Below, in pieces: positions 34,009-43,517 of a stretch of DNA of 64,000 nt. Location of the stretch: positions 2,405,992-2,469,991 of the forward strand of contig NZ_JAGYPJ010000001.1 of assembly GCF_018343695.1 (NCBI RefSeq), given 5' to 3'. Below the pieces are notes generated by a model. That model did not search any database. It was not told where the DNA came from and was given only the letters and a program-made list of their open reading frames with translations. The stretch comes from Lederbergia citrisecunda. GTDB lineage: Bacteria > Bacillota > Bacilli > Bacillales > Bacillaceae_C. Positions within the stretch are counted from its first letter, which is position 1. Each line of letters starts with the position of its first letter. The translations under genes and the position numbers were made by a program.

Positions 34009-34956
34009 TTATCTAGCCCCAGCTTTATCAAAAATTTTCCAATTCAATAACGAGAATAAAGCAATGATGACGAACAACGCCCAAGATACGACGGCCGCGT
34101 ATCCAAATTGATTGTCAACAAACCCTTGTTTATACATATAAAGGGTAATCGTCATCCCAGCACCGCCAACACCACCGGTATTACCAAGCAATACTTGCGG
34201 CTCTGTGAATAATTGCATAGATCCGATCGTTGTCATCAGAATTGTAAAAAGGATAACTGGCCTTAATAGAGGGATCGTAATATAGAAAAATTGTTGCCTC
34301 GTATTAGCACCGTCGATTTTTGCTGCTTCATATAAGTCAGTAGGAATAGCTTGCAACCCAGCTAAATAAATGATGGCGTTGTATCCTGTCCATCTCCAAA
34401 CAACCATCGAGGCGATAACTACTTTTACAAGGAAGGTAGAATCCAACCATTTAACAGGCTCAAGACCAATAATAGTTAATATATAATTTAATAACCCGTA
34501 CTGATTTCCAAAAATGGATTTAAAAATAATAGTAACAGCTACAATCGAGGTAACATTTGTTATGAAGTAAGCGGATCGATAGAAACCTTTTGCTCGGACA
34601 AATGGTGCATTTAGTAAAAAGGCAATGACCAACGCTCCACAAAGCATCGGAATCGTAGAAATAAACCAAATAATAAAAGTGTTGCCAACAGCCTGCCAGA
34701 ACATTGAATCGGAAATTAAATACTTAAATTGTTTCAATCCGACAAATTCCATTTGGCCAATGCCATCCCATTTCTGGAACGATAAATATAATGAAAATAT
34801 AATAGGAAACAAACCGAACACAATAAACAATATGTAAAAAGGTGATATAAATAAGTATAGTGCCCTATTCTTATAAATTTCTTTCCACAGACTTCTCTTC
34901 GTATTTAACACAACTTGATTATTTAATGTTTCTTGTGGCTTTATTGGGTGTTCCAT
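34009..34956 (-). CDS. Sugar ABC transporter permease, MalF type
   Basis: The 315-residue protein has about six to seven hydrophobic helices and the EAA motif DLYEAAKIDGANTRQQFFYITIPLL. It pairs with the permease at 33169 to form the channel. AAGGAGAG lies before the ATG. It is 96 bp downstream of the binding-protein gene, separated by a stem-loop that would leave the binding protein mRNA in excess. Confidence 0.92.
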   Translation of the reverse strand: MEHPIKPQETLNNQVVLNTKRSLWKEIYKNRALYLFISPFYILFIVFGLFPIIFSLYLSFQKWDGIGQMEFVGLKQFKYLISDSMFWQAVGNTFIIWFISTIPMLCGALVIAFLLNAPFVRAKGFYRSAYFITNVTSIVAVTIIFKSIFGNQYGLLNYILTIIGLEPVKWLDSTFLVKVVIASMVVWRWTGYNAIIYLAGLQAIPTDLYEAAKIDGANTRQQFFYITIPLLRPVILFTILMTTIGSMQLFTEPQVLLGNTGGVGGAGMTITLYMYKQGFVDNQFGYAAVVSWALFVIIALFSLLNWKIFDKAGAR

Positions 34957-35015
34957 AAAATTCTCTCCTTTTCAACACCTATTCGTTGAAAAAACAGTCG
35001 ACTTATTATGATAAG

Positions 35016-35043
35016 GAATCAGATGAGTTTCCCCATCTGATTC
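35016..35043 (-). terminator. Intercistronic stem-loop after the binding-protein gene
   Basis: GAATCAGATG and CATCTGATTC pair perfectly around 8 nt, without a strong T-run. Such hairpins usually protect the upstream mRNA or cause partial termination. Confidence 0.7.
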
Positions 35044-35052
35044 TTAAGTTTA

Positions 35053-36309
35053 TTATCTATTAAGCTCTTTCTTTACTTTATCTAACACTTCTTCCCAAGC
35101 TTTATCAGGATCTTTATCTGATTTAGCGATATCTGTTAATGTCTCTGAGTAAATAGAATTTACCCGTGAAAAATCAACACCAAAGTATCTAGGCTTTACA
35201 TTTTTAGCTGATTCCGTAAATACTTTTGTCGTTTCTTGATTTCCGAAAAATTCTTCGGGATTACTCATTTTTTCATCTTCAAAAATACTTGGAGTAGATG
35301 GGAATAAATCCATCGTCACATAAGATTGAAGTTGGTTTTCTGGATTCATCATCCATTCGATGACTTTATATGCTTCTTCTGGATGCTTGGAGCTTTTTAA
35401 TATCCCAATAAAAGATCCACCATTGTTTCCATCTCCACCTGGAGCTCTAGCAATCCTCCATTTACCTGCTGTATCAGGCGCAGCATCCTTTAAGATGTTT
35501 TTCATCCAAACAGCGCCGATGAACGATGCCACTTGACCATTGTTCATACCCGCGTTCCATTCAGTCCCATCATCAAGATTAGCTGATAAACCTTTTTTAT
35601 GAACAGTGATCGCTCTATCCCAAGATGTTTTAATATTACCTGAATCACCTATAAAATTATCACTTTCATCAAAGTACGCTTTTTCTCCTTGACTCAAGGA
35701 TTGAGTGTAGACCCTGTTTAACGTATCAAACATTTTGACACCAGTAGCAGCCTGTAATTTTTCACCTGCAGCAATATAATCATCCCAAGTTGCTAGTTCC
35801 TTGGATACTTCATCTGGATCTGTAGGTAAACCAGCTGCCGCAAATAAATCTTCACGGTAAAATAACGCCGTAGGACCTGTATCCATTGGTAGAGCAATTA
35901 GGTTCTTTTGGTCAGGTGTTAATCCAAAATTCCATTTCCACTCTAGGTAATCACTTTTTATTTTATCCGCACCATAGTCTAATAGATTTACAAATTTGTC
36001 ATGATTCGGAAGGAATTCAGTTACCCAGTCGTTTAATCCGACAATATCAGGGGCACCCGTCCCAGTTGTTAGTGCTGTCTGCAGCTTTGTCTTATACTCG
36101 CCGCCATCAATTTTTTGCGCATTAATCTTAATATCAGGGAATTGCTCATTTACCTTTTTAATCAACTCATCATCAATCGATCGGTTCCAATACCATAATG
36201 TGAGCGTGACTTTTCCGTCTTTCCCGCCTGAGGAAGACTTGCTGCAACCAACCATAGAAAGCACTAACATAATGATTGCCAAAAAACTAAACACTTTTCT
36301 CTTTGTCAT
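35053..36309 (-). CDS. Sugar ABC transporter substrate-binding lipoprotein
   Basis: From ATG 36309 the 418-residue protein has a lipoprotein signal peptide with the lipobox MVGC (lipidated Cys about residue 20), then the extracellular binding-protein fold (VTLTLWYWNRS, LQTALTTGTGAPDIVGLND). GGGGTG lies 8 nt upstream; the longer frame to 36438 lacks support. A TTGACA-N17-TATGAT promoter and a cre-like site stand upstream. It is the first gene of the transporter operon. Confidence 0.93.
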   Translation of the reverse strand: MTKRKVFSFLAIIMLVLSMVGCSKSSSGGKDGKVTLTLWYWNRSIDDELIKKVNEQFPDIKINAQKIDGGEYKTKLQTALTTGTGAPDIVGLNDWVTEFLPNHDKFVNLLDYGADKIKSDYLEWKWNFGLTPDQKNLIALPMDTGPTALFYREDLFAAAGLPTDPDEVSKELATWDDYIAAGEKLQAATGVKMFDTLNRVYTQSLSQGEKAYFDESDNFIGDSGNIKTSWDRAITVHKKGLSANLDDGTEWNAGMNNGQVASFIGAVWMKNILKDAAPDTAGKWRIARAPGGDGNNGGSFIGILKSSKHPEEAYKVIEWMMNPENQLQSYVTMDLFPSTPSIFEDEKMSNPEEFFGNQETTKVFTESAKNVKPRYFGVDFSRVNSIYSETLTDIAKSDKDPDKAWEEVLDKVKKELNR

Positions 36310-36352
36310 ACATTTTGCACCCCGATTTCTTTTTTTAAGTAGACCCCTAAAC

Positions 36353-36367
36353 TGGAAAGCGTTTGCA
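36353..36367 (-). promoter_or_regulatory. cre-like (CcpA) site in the transporter leader
   Basis: TGCAAACGCTTTCCA on the minus strand is a near-palindromic cre or LacI-type operator. It lies about 85 bp downstream of the predicted transcription start, a roadblock position. Confidence 0.6.
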
Positions 36368-36454
36368 CAAAAGATGAATAAAGATTCTAGCTGAAAAAAA
36401 AAAAAACGATAAATAAATGAAAAAATGCTAACAACCATTTACCGTCCTTAAGAA

Positions 36455-36483
36455 ATCATAGAAAAGTTTGGATGATTTGTCAA
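36455..36483 (-). promoter_or_regulatory. Sigma-A promoter of the sugar transporter operon
   Basis: TTGACA-N17-TATGAT on the minus strand, near-consensus with ideal spacing. Confidence 0.8.
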
Positions 36484-36628
36484 CAAAATATCAGACACTT
36501 CTTAGTATTCATTCAACACTGAATTTTTACAAATTACGACAAAAAACAACATGTTTTTAACTAGAATAGTAAAAATCATGCTGTATACTAAGCTGACATA
36601 TAGTGTATAAGTCCTTCTCATCTTATAC

Positions 36629-38053
36629 TCACCAAATAGACTTAAGGTAGTCTATTGAAACATTCTTCAGGGAGACTTCTCCTCCTGTAACTGAGACTTC
36701 CAACGTAAAACAATCTTTATTTATGAAAAATATCTCTGTCATGACAGAACTTCCACCATTTAAAAATATCTCTATTGATGCACAATCTATCAAAATTTCA
36801 AAGTCATATATTTCATGCAATGGCATTGTATCGACACTTGGAAATTCGTTCGAAAATGAAACATTGCCACTGTTTCTTCGGTCGAGGACTAATTCCTCTT
36901 TTTCACGATCGAACAGAATTTCGATCTTATCTTTTTCTCCCGCTAATGTGACTTTCATTAATGATGTTTCACGATCCAGTTCCTTTACTTCCCCTTTAAT
37001 AAGAAGCGGTAAGTTGCTTACCTTCAATTTTTTTGCAAAACCAGGTTGAATGATTACTTCTTCTTTTTGAACGATTGTTTCCTTTATTAGTTTTTTTAAA
37101 TCAATAGGTGTTTGAACAAGTTTATACGTATTGTCTTGCATACGCAAAGCTAATCTTTTAGGGATTGACATAGCACTTCTAAATGGATCAGTAGGAACTT
37201 CATTTGCGTATTGCCAGTTGCTCATCCATCCAATCCAAATGGGTTCCTCCACATTGCTCCAAGTAACAGCAGCATAGAAGTCGCGCCCATAATCCGCCCA
37301 TTTTATCGTCTTGTTATCATCGTCACAAATGAAAGCTTCCCCATTAAAATCACCAACAAAATACTGAACAGCAGAACCTCCGTTAGGTCCACCCGGATTA
37401 ACACTAACAATTAATAGCCACTTCTTTTCATTGCTGCCTTCGACTGGTATATGGACTAAGTCGGGACATTCCCACACTCCACCGTGAGCACCATAGTTCT
37501 CTCCAAAAGATGAAAGATAACTCCAGTCTAGAAGATTGGGAGAATGATAAAAACGAATATGGTCTCCACAAGCTAGAGCCATCACCCATTTATTTGATTC
37601 ATTATGCCAAAATACTTTTGGGTCACGAAAATCTTTTAAACCTGGATTAGATATAACTGGATTACCTTCGTACTTTGTCCAAGTTCTGCCTCGATCATTT
37701 GAATAAGCGATACTCTGCTTTTCATTATCTTCACCATGATGAGTAAAAATGGCCACCATTACATCTTCATCGGAATCTTTTAATCCGCTCGTATTTTGTT
37801 TATCAATTACTGCACTCCCAGAAAATATTTGCCCTAATTCATCTGGATAAAGAGCAATCGGCAATTCTTCCCAATGTAGTAGATCCTTGCTTACTGCATG
37901 CCCCCAATGCATAGGCCCCCAAATTTTACTATAAGGATGATGTTGAAAAAACAAATGATATTCCCCATCATAATAAGCTAACCCATTCGGATCATTCATC
38001 CACATTTCTTTCGGACTGAAATGAAATTGCGGTCGCCATTTTTCTTCATACAT
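36629..38053 (-). CDS. GH32 beta-fructosidase (sucrose/fructo-oligosaccharide hydrolase)
   Basis: The 474-residue protein has the GH32 five-blade propeller motifs: WMNDPNG with the nucleophile Asp, FRDPKV with the stabilising Asp, and WECPDL with the acid/base Glu, then a C-terminal beta-sandwich. There is no signal peptide, so it acts in the cytoplasm on sugars brought in by the ABC transporter next door. Sucrose-6-phosphate as substrate is possible, but no PTS gene is nearby. ATG 38053 has AAGGAG 8 nt upstream. Confidence 0.93.
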   Translation of the reverse strand: MYEEKWRPQFHFSPKEMWMNDPNGLAYYDGEYHLFFQHHPYSKIWGPMHWGHAVSKDLLHWEELPIALYPDELGQIFSGSAVIDKQNTSGLKDSDEDVMVAIFTHHGEDNEKQSIAYSNDRGRTWTKYEGNPVISNPGLKDFRDPKVFWHNESNKWVMALACGDHIRFYHSPNLLDWSYLSSFGENYGAHGGVWECPDLVHIPVEGSNEKKWLLIVSVNPGGPNGGSAVQYFVGDFNGEAFICDDDNKTIKWADYGRDFYAAVTWSNVEEPIWIGWMSNWQYANEVPTDPFRSAMSIPKRLALRMQDNTYKLVQTPIDLKKLIKETIVQKEEVIIQPGFAKKLKVSNLPLLIKGEVKELDRETSLMKVTLAGEKDKIEILFDREKEELVLDRRNSGNVSFSNEFPSVDTMPLHEIYDFEILIDCASIEIFLNGGSSVMTEIFFINKDCFTLEVSVTGGEVSLKNVSIDYLKSIW

Positions 38054-38127
38054 ATTCACCACTCCTTTTTAACGAATAACAGCATAATCCTCAAAATACT
38101 GGAATTATGCTGCATTAGTTTTGTTGA

Positions 38128-39003
38128 TTATTCTATTTCTAAAGCCCGCTTCGCAAGCATTAAAGCTCCTGTAATCCCAGCATCATCTCCTAGTGCCGGC
38201 GGGACAATATAATCTTCAATGTGTTCCGTGATTTGGGAGAGCGGAACGTATCCATTTAGTAATTCTTGAACTTGTTTACGAACGAGTGGGAAGATTTGCG
38301 CTTGTTTCATCACACCGCCACCCATGATAATTTTTTTCGGTGAGATCGTTAAAATATATTGCATGAGCGCTTGCGCAAGATAATAGGCTTCTATTTCCCA
38401 TACTTCTTGCTTTTGTTGAAGCTCATGGCCCTTTTGTCCCCAACGTTTTTCAATTGCAGGGCCAGCCGCCATTCCTTCTAGACAATCTTTATGGTAGGGA
38501 CAAAATCCTTCGAAAGTATCATCTGGATGCCTTTTTACTAAAACATGTCCCATTTCAGGATGAGAAAGACCTTGAAGTAAATTCCCTTGGACAACTGCTC
38601 CTGCCCCAATTCCTGTTCCGACTGTTATGTATAAGCAACTATCTAGACCTTGGGCAGCCCCTTGCATCATTTCCCCAAGTGCAGCTACATTCACATCAGT
38701 GTTAAACTCAATTGGTATTTGTAAAGCTTCTTCTATCGTTTTCAAGAAAGGAAAATTGGTCCACCCTGGCTTTGGCGTAGACGTGATATTCCCATAAGTA
38801 CGGCTATTTTTATCAATATCGACAGGACCGAAAGAACCAATTCCAAGCGCTTTCAAATCAAATTTTTTGAAAAAATGTATCACTTCATGCATCGTTTTTT
38901 CCGGTGTTAATGTATCGATTTTAACACGTTCAATGATTGTTCCATCTTCGGTACCTACTGCACAAACAAACTTCGTACCTCCGGCTTCAATTGCTCCAAG
39001 CAT
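38128..39003 (-). CDS. ROK family fructokinase
   Basis: The 291-residue kinase has the ROK opening GAIEAGGTKFVCAVG, the ATP loop TVGTGIGAGAVV and a zinc site GHVLVKRHPDD...FCPYHKDCLEG as in Bacillus fructokinase. It phosphorylates fructose released by the GH32 enzyme, whose gene is 74 bp downstream. ATG 39003 has GGAG 8 nt upstream; the GTG at 39012 is less likely. Confidence 0.92.
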   Translation of the reverse strand: MLGAIEAGGTKFVCAVGTEDGTIIERVKIDTLTPEKTMHEVIHFFKKFDLKALGIGSFGPVDIDKNSRTYGNITSTPKPGWTNFPFLKTIEEALQIPIEFNTDVNVAALGEMMQGAAQGLDSCLYITVGTGIGAGAVVQGNLLQGLSHPEMGHVLVKRHPDDTFEGFCPYHKDCLEGMAAGPAIEKRWGQKGHELQQKQEVWEIEAYYLAQALMQYILTISPKKIIMGGGVMKQAQIFPLVRKQVQELLNGYVPLSQITEHIEDYIVPPALGDDAGITGALMLAKRALEIE

Positions 39004-39083
39004 TTCTAACACTCCATCCTAAAAAATTCTTTTCCACTTTAGTCTACCATATAGGAAGGAAAAATTATCTAGTAAAATAAGAA

Positions 39084-39194
39084 AAGCGCAAGGCGCCAGC
39101 CTATCAGCGAGAAGCTAATGTTCTAAGAAGTAAAAAGTCCCTCTTTGACTTTTAGCGACTCCGTCTATTTGACAGCACCTAGAGCTAGACAAAA
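39084..39194. repeat. Dispersed intergenic repeat copy
   Basis: It runs from AAAAGCGCAAGGCGCCAGCC to GCACCTAGAGCTAGACAAAA. Ends resemble those of the copy at 8303 (GGCGCTGGAGCTAGACAA), and the interior also holds a hairpin (AAAGTCCCTCTTTGACTTT). Confidence 0.6.
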
Positions 39195-39216
39195 AAGCCA
39201 GCTCGAAAGCTGACTT
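39195..39216 (-). terminator. Terminator of the gal operon
   Basis: AAGTCAGCT-TTCG-AGCTGGCTT followed by TTTTG on the minus strand; a 9-bp stem starting at the galT stop codon. Confidence 0.85.
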
Positions 39217-40741
39217 AAGAATTTTTTATCATATGATGGATGAATTTTTTGAATGCGACTTGTCCTTCTGGAGTTCTTTTATATACACCAGCATGCTCAA
39301 GAACGGTAGAAAAGACTCGTCCTACTTCCTCGCGTAATATATCAAGAACATTATTTTCGTTAAGTTCTGGATGAGTTTCGAATACTTTACAAGCCCAATC
39401 AGCATGTTTGTTAGTTATGTCGTCTTCATATAGACTCGTTTTATAGTCAGACTTAAGTAAGTATTCCCCAACGAGTTGGAGTTCCTCTTTTAACCTGCCA
39501 GGTAAAACAGCCAATCCCATCACTTCAATCAATCCGATGTTTTCCTTTTTAATATGATGAACTTCATTATGTGGATGGAAAATCCCGAGTGGATGTTCTT
39601 CGTTCGTACGATTATTTCTTAAAACAACGTCGAATTCAAATACTCCATTTACCATGCGAACGATAGGCGTTACCGTATTATGCGGTTCGGAGCCGCTTGT
39701 AGCATGGACCTCTACGTCAGGATCACTATAATGTTTCCACGAGTTCAAAATGTATGCAGCAAGTTCGGCAATTTGGTTGCGATCCTTTCCACGAAGGCGA
39801 ATGACCGACATTGGCCAACGCACAATTCCCGCTTCTACTTCTTCATATCCCGGAAATGTAAAAGTGTCATCCATTTCCGCTTTAGCCATCGGAAAAACAT
39901 GATTTCCACCTTGGAAATGATCATGGCTTAAAATCGATCCTCCGACAATCGGAATATCGGCATTAGAACCAATGAAATAATGAGGAAACTGTTCGGCAAA
40001 AGAAAGAAGCCTTTCAAATCCAGCCTTCGAAATTTTCATTGGGCGATGTTCACCGCAAAAAAGAATCGCATGCTCGTTGTAATATACATATGGGGAGAAT
40101 TGTAAAAACCATTCCTCTCCATTTAAATCAACAGGAATAATTCGATGGTTTTGCCGCGCTGGGTGATCAACTCGTCCAGCATACCCGACATTTTCCTTAC
40201 AGAGTAAACATTTCGGATACTCTGAAGCTTCTTTTTTATCTTTGTTTGCAGCTATCGCCACTGGATCTTTTTCAGGTTTTGATAAATTTATCGTAATTTC
40301 AAGATCCCCATAAGGAGTTGGCGAAAACCAATGCTCGTTTTTGGCCACTCGGTCTGTCCGAATATAATGTGAATCCTGAGCTAGTTTATAAAAATAGCTA
40401 GTGGCTGCTTCGGCTCCCTCATTTTTGTATATATCAAAAAATGTACGAATGATTGTTGATGGACGAGCAATGAACGCTCCCATCAATTCCGTATCGAGTA
40501 AATCACGAAACGTTACTGTATTATGAGGCAGTTTATCATTTTCTGCTGCCCAGTCTAAAATATGTGCAAGTATCCTTACGGGCGAATTGTCGTCCGGAGC
40601 TTTTGCACCTACGGATTTCCAATCTTCAAGACCTAACGTGGCAAGTAAATCGTTCCGTACAAAATCAACATCCCACGTTTCAATCAGTCTTTTTTTCAAT
40701 CCATATTGAATCAGCTCTTCCAAAGCTTCATATATTAACAT
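39215..40741 (-). CDS. galT: UDP-glucose--hexose-1-phosphate uridylyltransferase, Firmicute type
   Basis: The 508-residue enzyme is the long GalT class found in Bacillus and Lactobacillus, with CLLCKENVGYAGR (metal or nucleotide site), SHDHFQGG with the active-site His pair, and EVHHIKKENIGLIEVMG. It transfers UMP between UDP-glucose and galactose-1-phosphate in the Leloir pathway. GGGG stands 7 nt before the ATG. A 440-bp repeat-bearing gap separates it from galE, and a galE terminator lies there, so it may have its own promoter. Confidence 0.96.
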   Translation of the reverse strand: MLIYEALEELIQYGLKKRLIETWDVDFVRNDLLATLGLEDWKSVGAKAPDDNSPVRILAHILDWAAENDKLPHNTVTFRDLLDTELMGAFIARPSTIIRTFFDIYKNEGAEAATSYFYKLAQDSHYIRTDRVAKNEHWFSPTPYGDLEITINLSKPEKDPVAIAANKDKKEASEYPKCLLCKENVGYAGRVDHPARQNHRIIPVDLNGEEWFLQFSPYVYYNEHAILFCGEHRPMKISKAGFERLLSFAEQFPHYFIGSNADIPIVGGSILSHDHFQGGNHVFPMAKAEMDDTFTFPGYEEVEAGIVRWPMSVIRLRGKDRNQIAELAAYILNSWKHYSDPDVEVHATSGSEPHNTVTPIVRMVNGVFEFDVVLRNNRTNEEHPLGIFHPHNEVHHIKKENIGLIEVMGLAVLPGRLKEELQLVGEYLLKSDYKTSLYEDDITNKHADWACKVFETHPELNENNVLDILREEVGRVFSTVLEHAGVYKRTPEGQVAFKKFIHHMIKNS

Positions 40742-40848
40742 GCTGTCGCCCCTTTCGTTTTGGTATTTTTCTTATAATTGTCAAGAACAAGTATCCGTAC
40801 GGGAGGATAGAGAAATTGAAATCAAACGTACGTTGATTGAATCACCAT

Positions 40849-41075
40849 GAATGGCAATTGACATCAATCGTACGATACTTGAAACCCTTCGAACGGCAAT
40901 TGGACATCATTCGAACGAGAATTGAAACACCCTGAACGGCAATTGGCATCATTCGAACGAGAATTGAAACACCTTGAATGGCAATTGGCAGCACTCGAAC
41001 GAGAATTGAAACACCTTGAACGGCAATTGACATCATTTCGAACGAGAATTGAAACACCCTGAACAGGAATTAGCA
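40849..41075. repeat. Tandem array, 21-bp units in 42-bp pairs
   Basis: GAACGGCAATTGGCATCATTC alternates with GAACGAGAATTGAAACACCCT. Unit pairs start at 40849, 40891, 40934, 40976, 41018 and 41061. Both half-units share GAACGxxAATTG. The array fills the galT-galE gap; weak ORFs on both strands are artefacts of the period being a multiple of three. Confidence 0.9.
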
Positions 41076-41128
41076 TCTCATATCTCAAATAGGAGTACGC
41101 ATATGGGAACTGATATCTTTTATAAGCA

Positions 41129-41160
41129 AGGGGAACCTTCCTTACGAGGGTAACCCCTTA
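41129..41160 (-). terminator. Terminator after galE
   Basis: On the minus strand TAAGGGGTTACC and GGTTCCCCTT pair (one mismatch), about 22 bp beyond galE. Confidence 0.6.
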
Positions 41161-41182
41161 GTCTTCATCTCCCAAAAACAAA

Positions 41183-42172
41183 TCACTCCACATATCCATT
41201 CGGATTTTTTTGGAACCATTTCCAAGCACTTTCGATCATGGATTCAAGAGAATCATGTTGAGGTTTCCAGCCTAATTCTTTTTTCGCTTTTTCCGATGAA
41301 GCTACTAGTTTGGCAGGATCTCCTGCACGTCTTGGTGCTACCTTTTCCGGGATTTCTTTTCCGGTTACTTTCCGGGCAGTTTCAATGACTTCCTTCACAC
41401 TGAATCCATTTCCGTTACCCAAATTGTACGTTCCACTTTCACCCGTTTTCCGTAGCTTTTCAATCGCTAAAATATGAGCGTTTACTAAATCCATTACGTG
41501 AATATAGTCACGGATGCAAGTGCCATCTGGAGTATCGTAATCTTCGCCAAAAATGGCAATTTCATCACGTTTTCCTAGTGCTGCTTCCAAAATAATTGGA
41601 ATTAAATGAGTTTCAGGTGTGTGATCTTCACCGATGATTCCGTTCGTATGAGCTCCCGCTACATTAAAATAGCGTAGAACAACATAGCGAATGCCGTATG
41701 CAGGCTCGCACCATTTCAACATTTTTTCAATGGCAAGTTTCGTTTCGCCATATGGATTCGTTGGATTGGTAATGGCGGATTCAACAATTGGTATTTCCTC
41801 TGGCTCGCCATAAACTGCTGCTGTTGATGAAAACACGATATTTTTTACATTGTATTTATTCATCGCTTTGACGAGGGAAATAGCACCACCTACATTATTA
41901 TCGTAATATTGAAGCGGCTTTTGTACACTCTCTCCGACTAATGAATCGGCAGCAAAATGCATGACAGCATCAATATTATTTTCGGTAAAAACAAGATCTA
42001 GAAAAGGTTCATCCCGTAAATCACCGTCATAAAAAACAGCTCCATCTAATAGCGCTGCTGAGTGGCCCTTTTGTAAATTATCAACTACAACCACTTCTTC
42101 CCCACGCGCAAGCAATTCAGCTACCGCATGACTCCCAATATAACCTGCACCACCACAAACTAATATCGCCAT
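41183..42172 (-). CDS. galE: UDP-glucose 4-epimerase
   Basis: The 329-residue SDR enzyme has GGAGYIGSHAV at the NAD site, the SSTAAVYGEPEEIP catalytic Ser/Thr region and YGETKLAIE with the Tyr-x-x-x-Lys pair, then RYFNVAGAH. It interconverts UDP-galactose and UDP-glucose. GGAGG lies 10 nt upstream of the ATG. It follows galK by 28 bp. Confidence 0.97.
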   Translation of the reverse strand: MAILVCGGAGYIGSHAVAELLARGEEVVVVDNLQKGHSAALLDGAVFYDGDLRDEPFLDLVFTENNIDAVMHFAADSLVGESVQKPLQYYDNNVGGAISLVKAMNKYNVKNIVFSSTAAVYGEPEEIPIVESAITNPTNPYGETKLAIEKMLKWCEPAYGIRYVVLRYFNVAGAHTNGIIGEDHTPETHLIPIILEAALGKRDEIAIFGEDYDTPDGTCIRDYIHVMDLVNAHILAIEKLRKTGESGTYNLGNGNGFSVKEVIETARKVTGKEIPEKVAPRRAGDPAKLVASSEKAKKELGWKPQHDSLESMIESAWKWFQKNPNGYVE

Positions 42173-42200
42173 CCTAACTCCTCCTCCGTTATAAAAAGTC

Positions 42201-43373
42201 TTACTCTACGATTTCTTTTGCTCCATCGCCAATACCAACTACATAGAAATCAGCTTTTAAGCCAGTTACTTCTTCATACGCCTCGCCAACATTTTTAATA
42301 AAATCATCAAGCTTTTCTTTATTGACAAGATTGATCGTACAGCCACCAAATCCCGCTCCTGTCATTCTTGCGCCTAAAACATCTTCATTCCAGGCTGCTT
42401 CTACAAGAGCATCTAGTTCTTTACCTGTCACTTCGTAATCTTTCATAAGTGATAGATGCGATGCATTCATTAATTTACCGAATGCTTCTAGGTCACCTTC
42501 ATTTAATTTTTCAACAGCCACTAAAGTTCGGGCATTTTCTGATACTGCATGTTTCGCACGCATACGGTCGGTCTCATTTTCAATCAAATATTTATGAGCC
42601 TCAAATTCATCGACAGTTAAATCACCGAAAGATTGAATATCAAGTTCTTTTTGCAACTGTGCAAGGGCTCTTTCACATTCAGAGCGGCGCTCATTATACT
42701 TTGAGTCGGCCAATCCTCTGCGCTTATTCGTATTAGCAATAACTAACACATGGTCGGATAATTGCAGCGGGCTATATGTATATTCCAAAGTTTGGCAATC
42801 AAGTAAAATGGCATGACCTTCTTTGCCCATTCCACATGCAAATTGGTCCATGATTCCACAGTTCACGCCGACAAATTCATTCTCAGCCTTTTGAGCGTAT
42901 TTTACGATTTGTACACGTTCAATATTTAAATCAAAAAGTTCATTCAACATGACTCCAGTTACAAGTTCAATCGAAGCTGATGAAGAAAGACCAGCTCCGT
43001 TAGGGATATTCCCGTAAAAAAGTAAATCTAGTCCTGTAGAAATTGTTTTACCTTCTTTTTGGAAAACATCCACGACACCTTTCGGATAATTTGCCCAATC
43101 ATCTTCTTCCTTATATAAAAGGTTATCTAATGGAGATTCAATCACCCCAACATCTGGGAAGTTCATTGAGTAAAAACGAAGAACGTTATCCTCTCTTTTT
43201 CTCACTAATAATGTTGTTCCGATATCGAGTGCACATGGAAAAACATGCCCTCCATTATAATCGGTATGCTCTCCGATCAAATTCACCCTTCCCGGGGCAA
43301 AAAACGTACGAATTTCTCCATTGTCTCCGAAAATCCCGGTAAACTTTTTACGTAATTCATTCTTCTTTTCCAT
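42201..43373 (-). CDS. galK: Galactokinase
   Basis: The 390-residue GHMP kinase has GRVNLIGEHTDYNGGHVFP, the galactokinase signature, GAGLSSSASIELV as ATP loop, and GARMTGAGFGGCTINLV. It phosphorylates galactose at C1. GAGGTGA precedes the ATG. It heads the galK-galE direction and is divergent from a ROK regulator gene, the likely controller of the gal genes. Confidence 0.97.
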   Translation of the reverse strand: MEKKNELRKKFTGIFGDNGEIRTFFAPGRVNLIGEHTDYNGGHVFPCALDIGTTLLVRKREDNVLRFYSMNFPDVGVIESPLDNLLYKEEDDWANYPKGVVDVFQKEGKTISTGLDLLFYGNIPNGAGLSSSASIELVTGVMLNELFDLNIERVQIVKYAQKAENEFVGVNCGIMDQFACGMGKEGHAILLDCQTLEYTYSPLQLSDHVLVIANTNKRRGLADSKYNERRSECERALAQLQKELDIQSFGDLTVDEFEAHKYLIENETDRMRAKHAVSENARTLVAVEKLNEGDLEAFGKLMNASHLSLMKDYEVTGKELDALVEAAWNEDVLGARMTGAGFGGCTINLVNKEKLDDFIKNVGEAYEEVTGLKADFYVVGIGDGAKEIVE

Positions 43374-43517
43374 GACCAGTCACCTCTTATTTTTTATTGA
43401 ACAATTTTAAAATTGTAATGAAAATGAACTTTGTTAATTAATTTAATTTACTTATATGTTATTATAAGAAAAAGTGATTTGCAATACATATTTCTGGATT
43501 AAGGAAGTGCTTTTTCA

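Noticed and set aside
40842-41088. Two overlapping minus-strand ORFs with VSILVR or FNSRS repeats
   Set aside because: Both come from the 42-bp array in different frames; open frames there reflect the period only.
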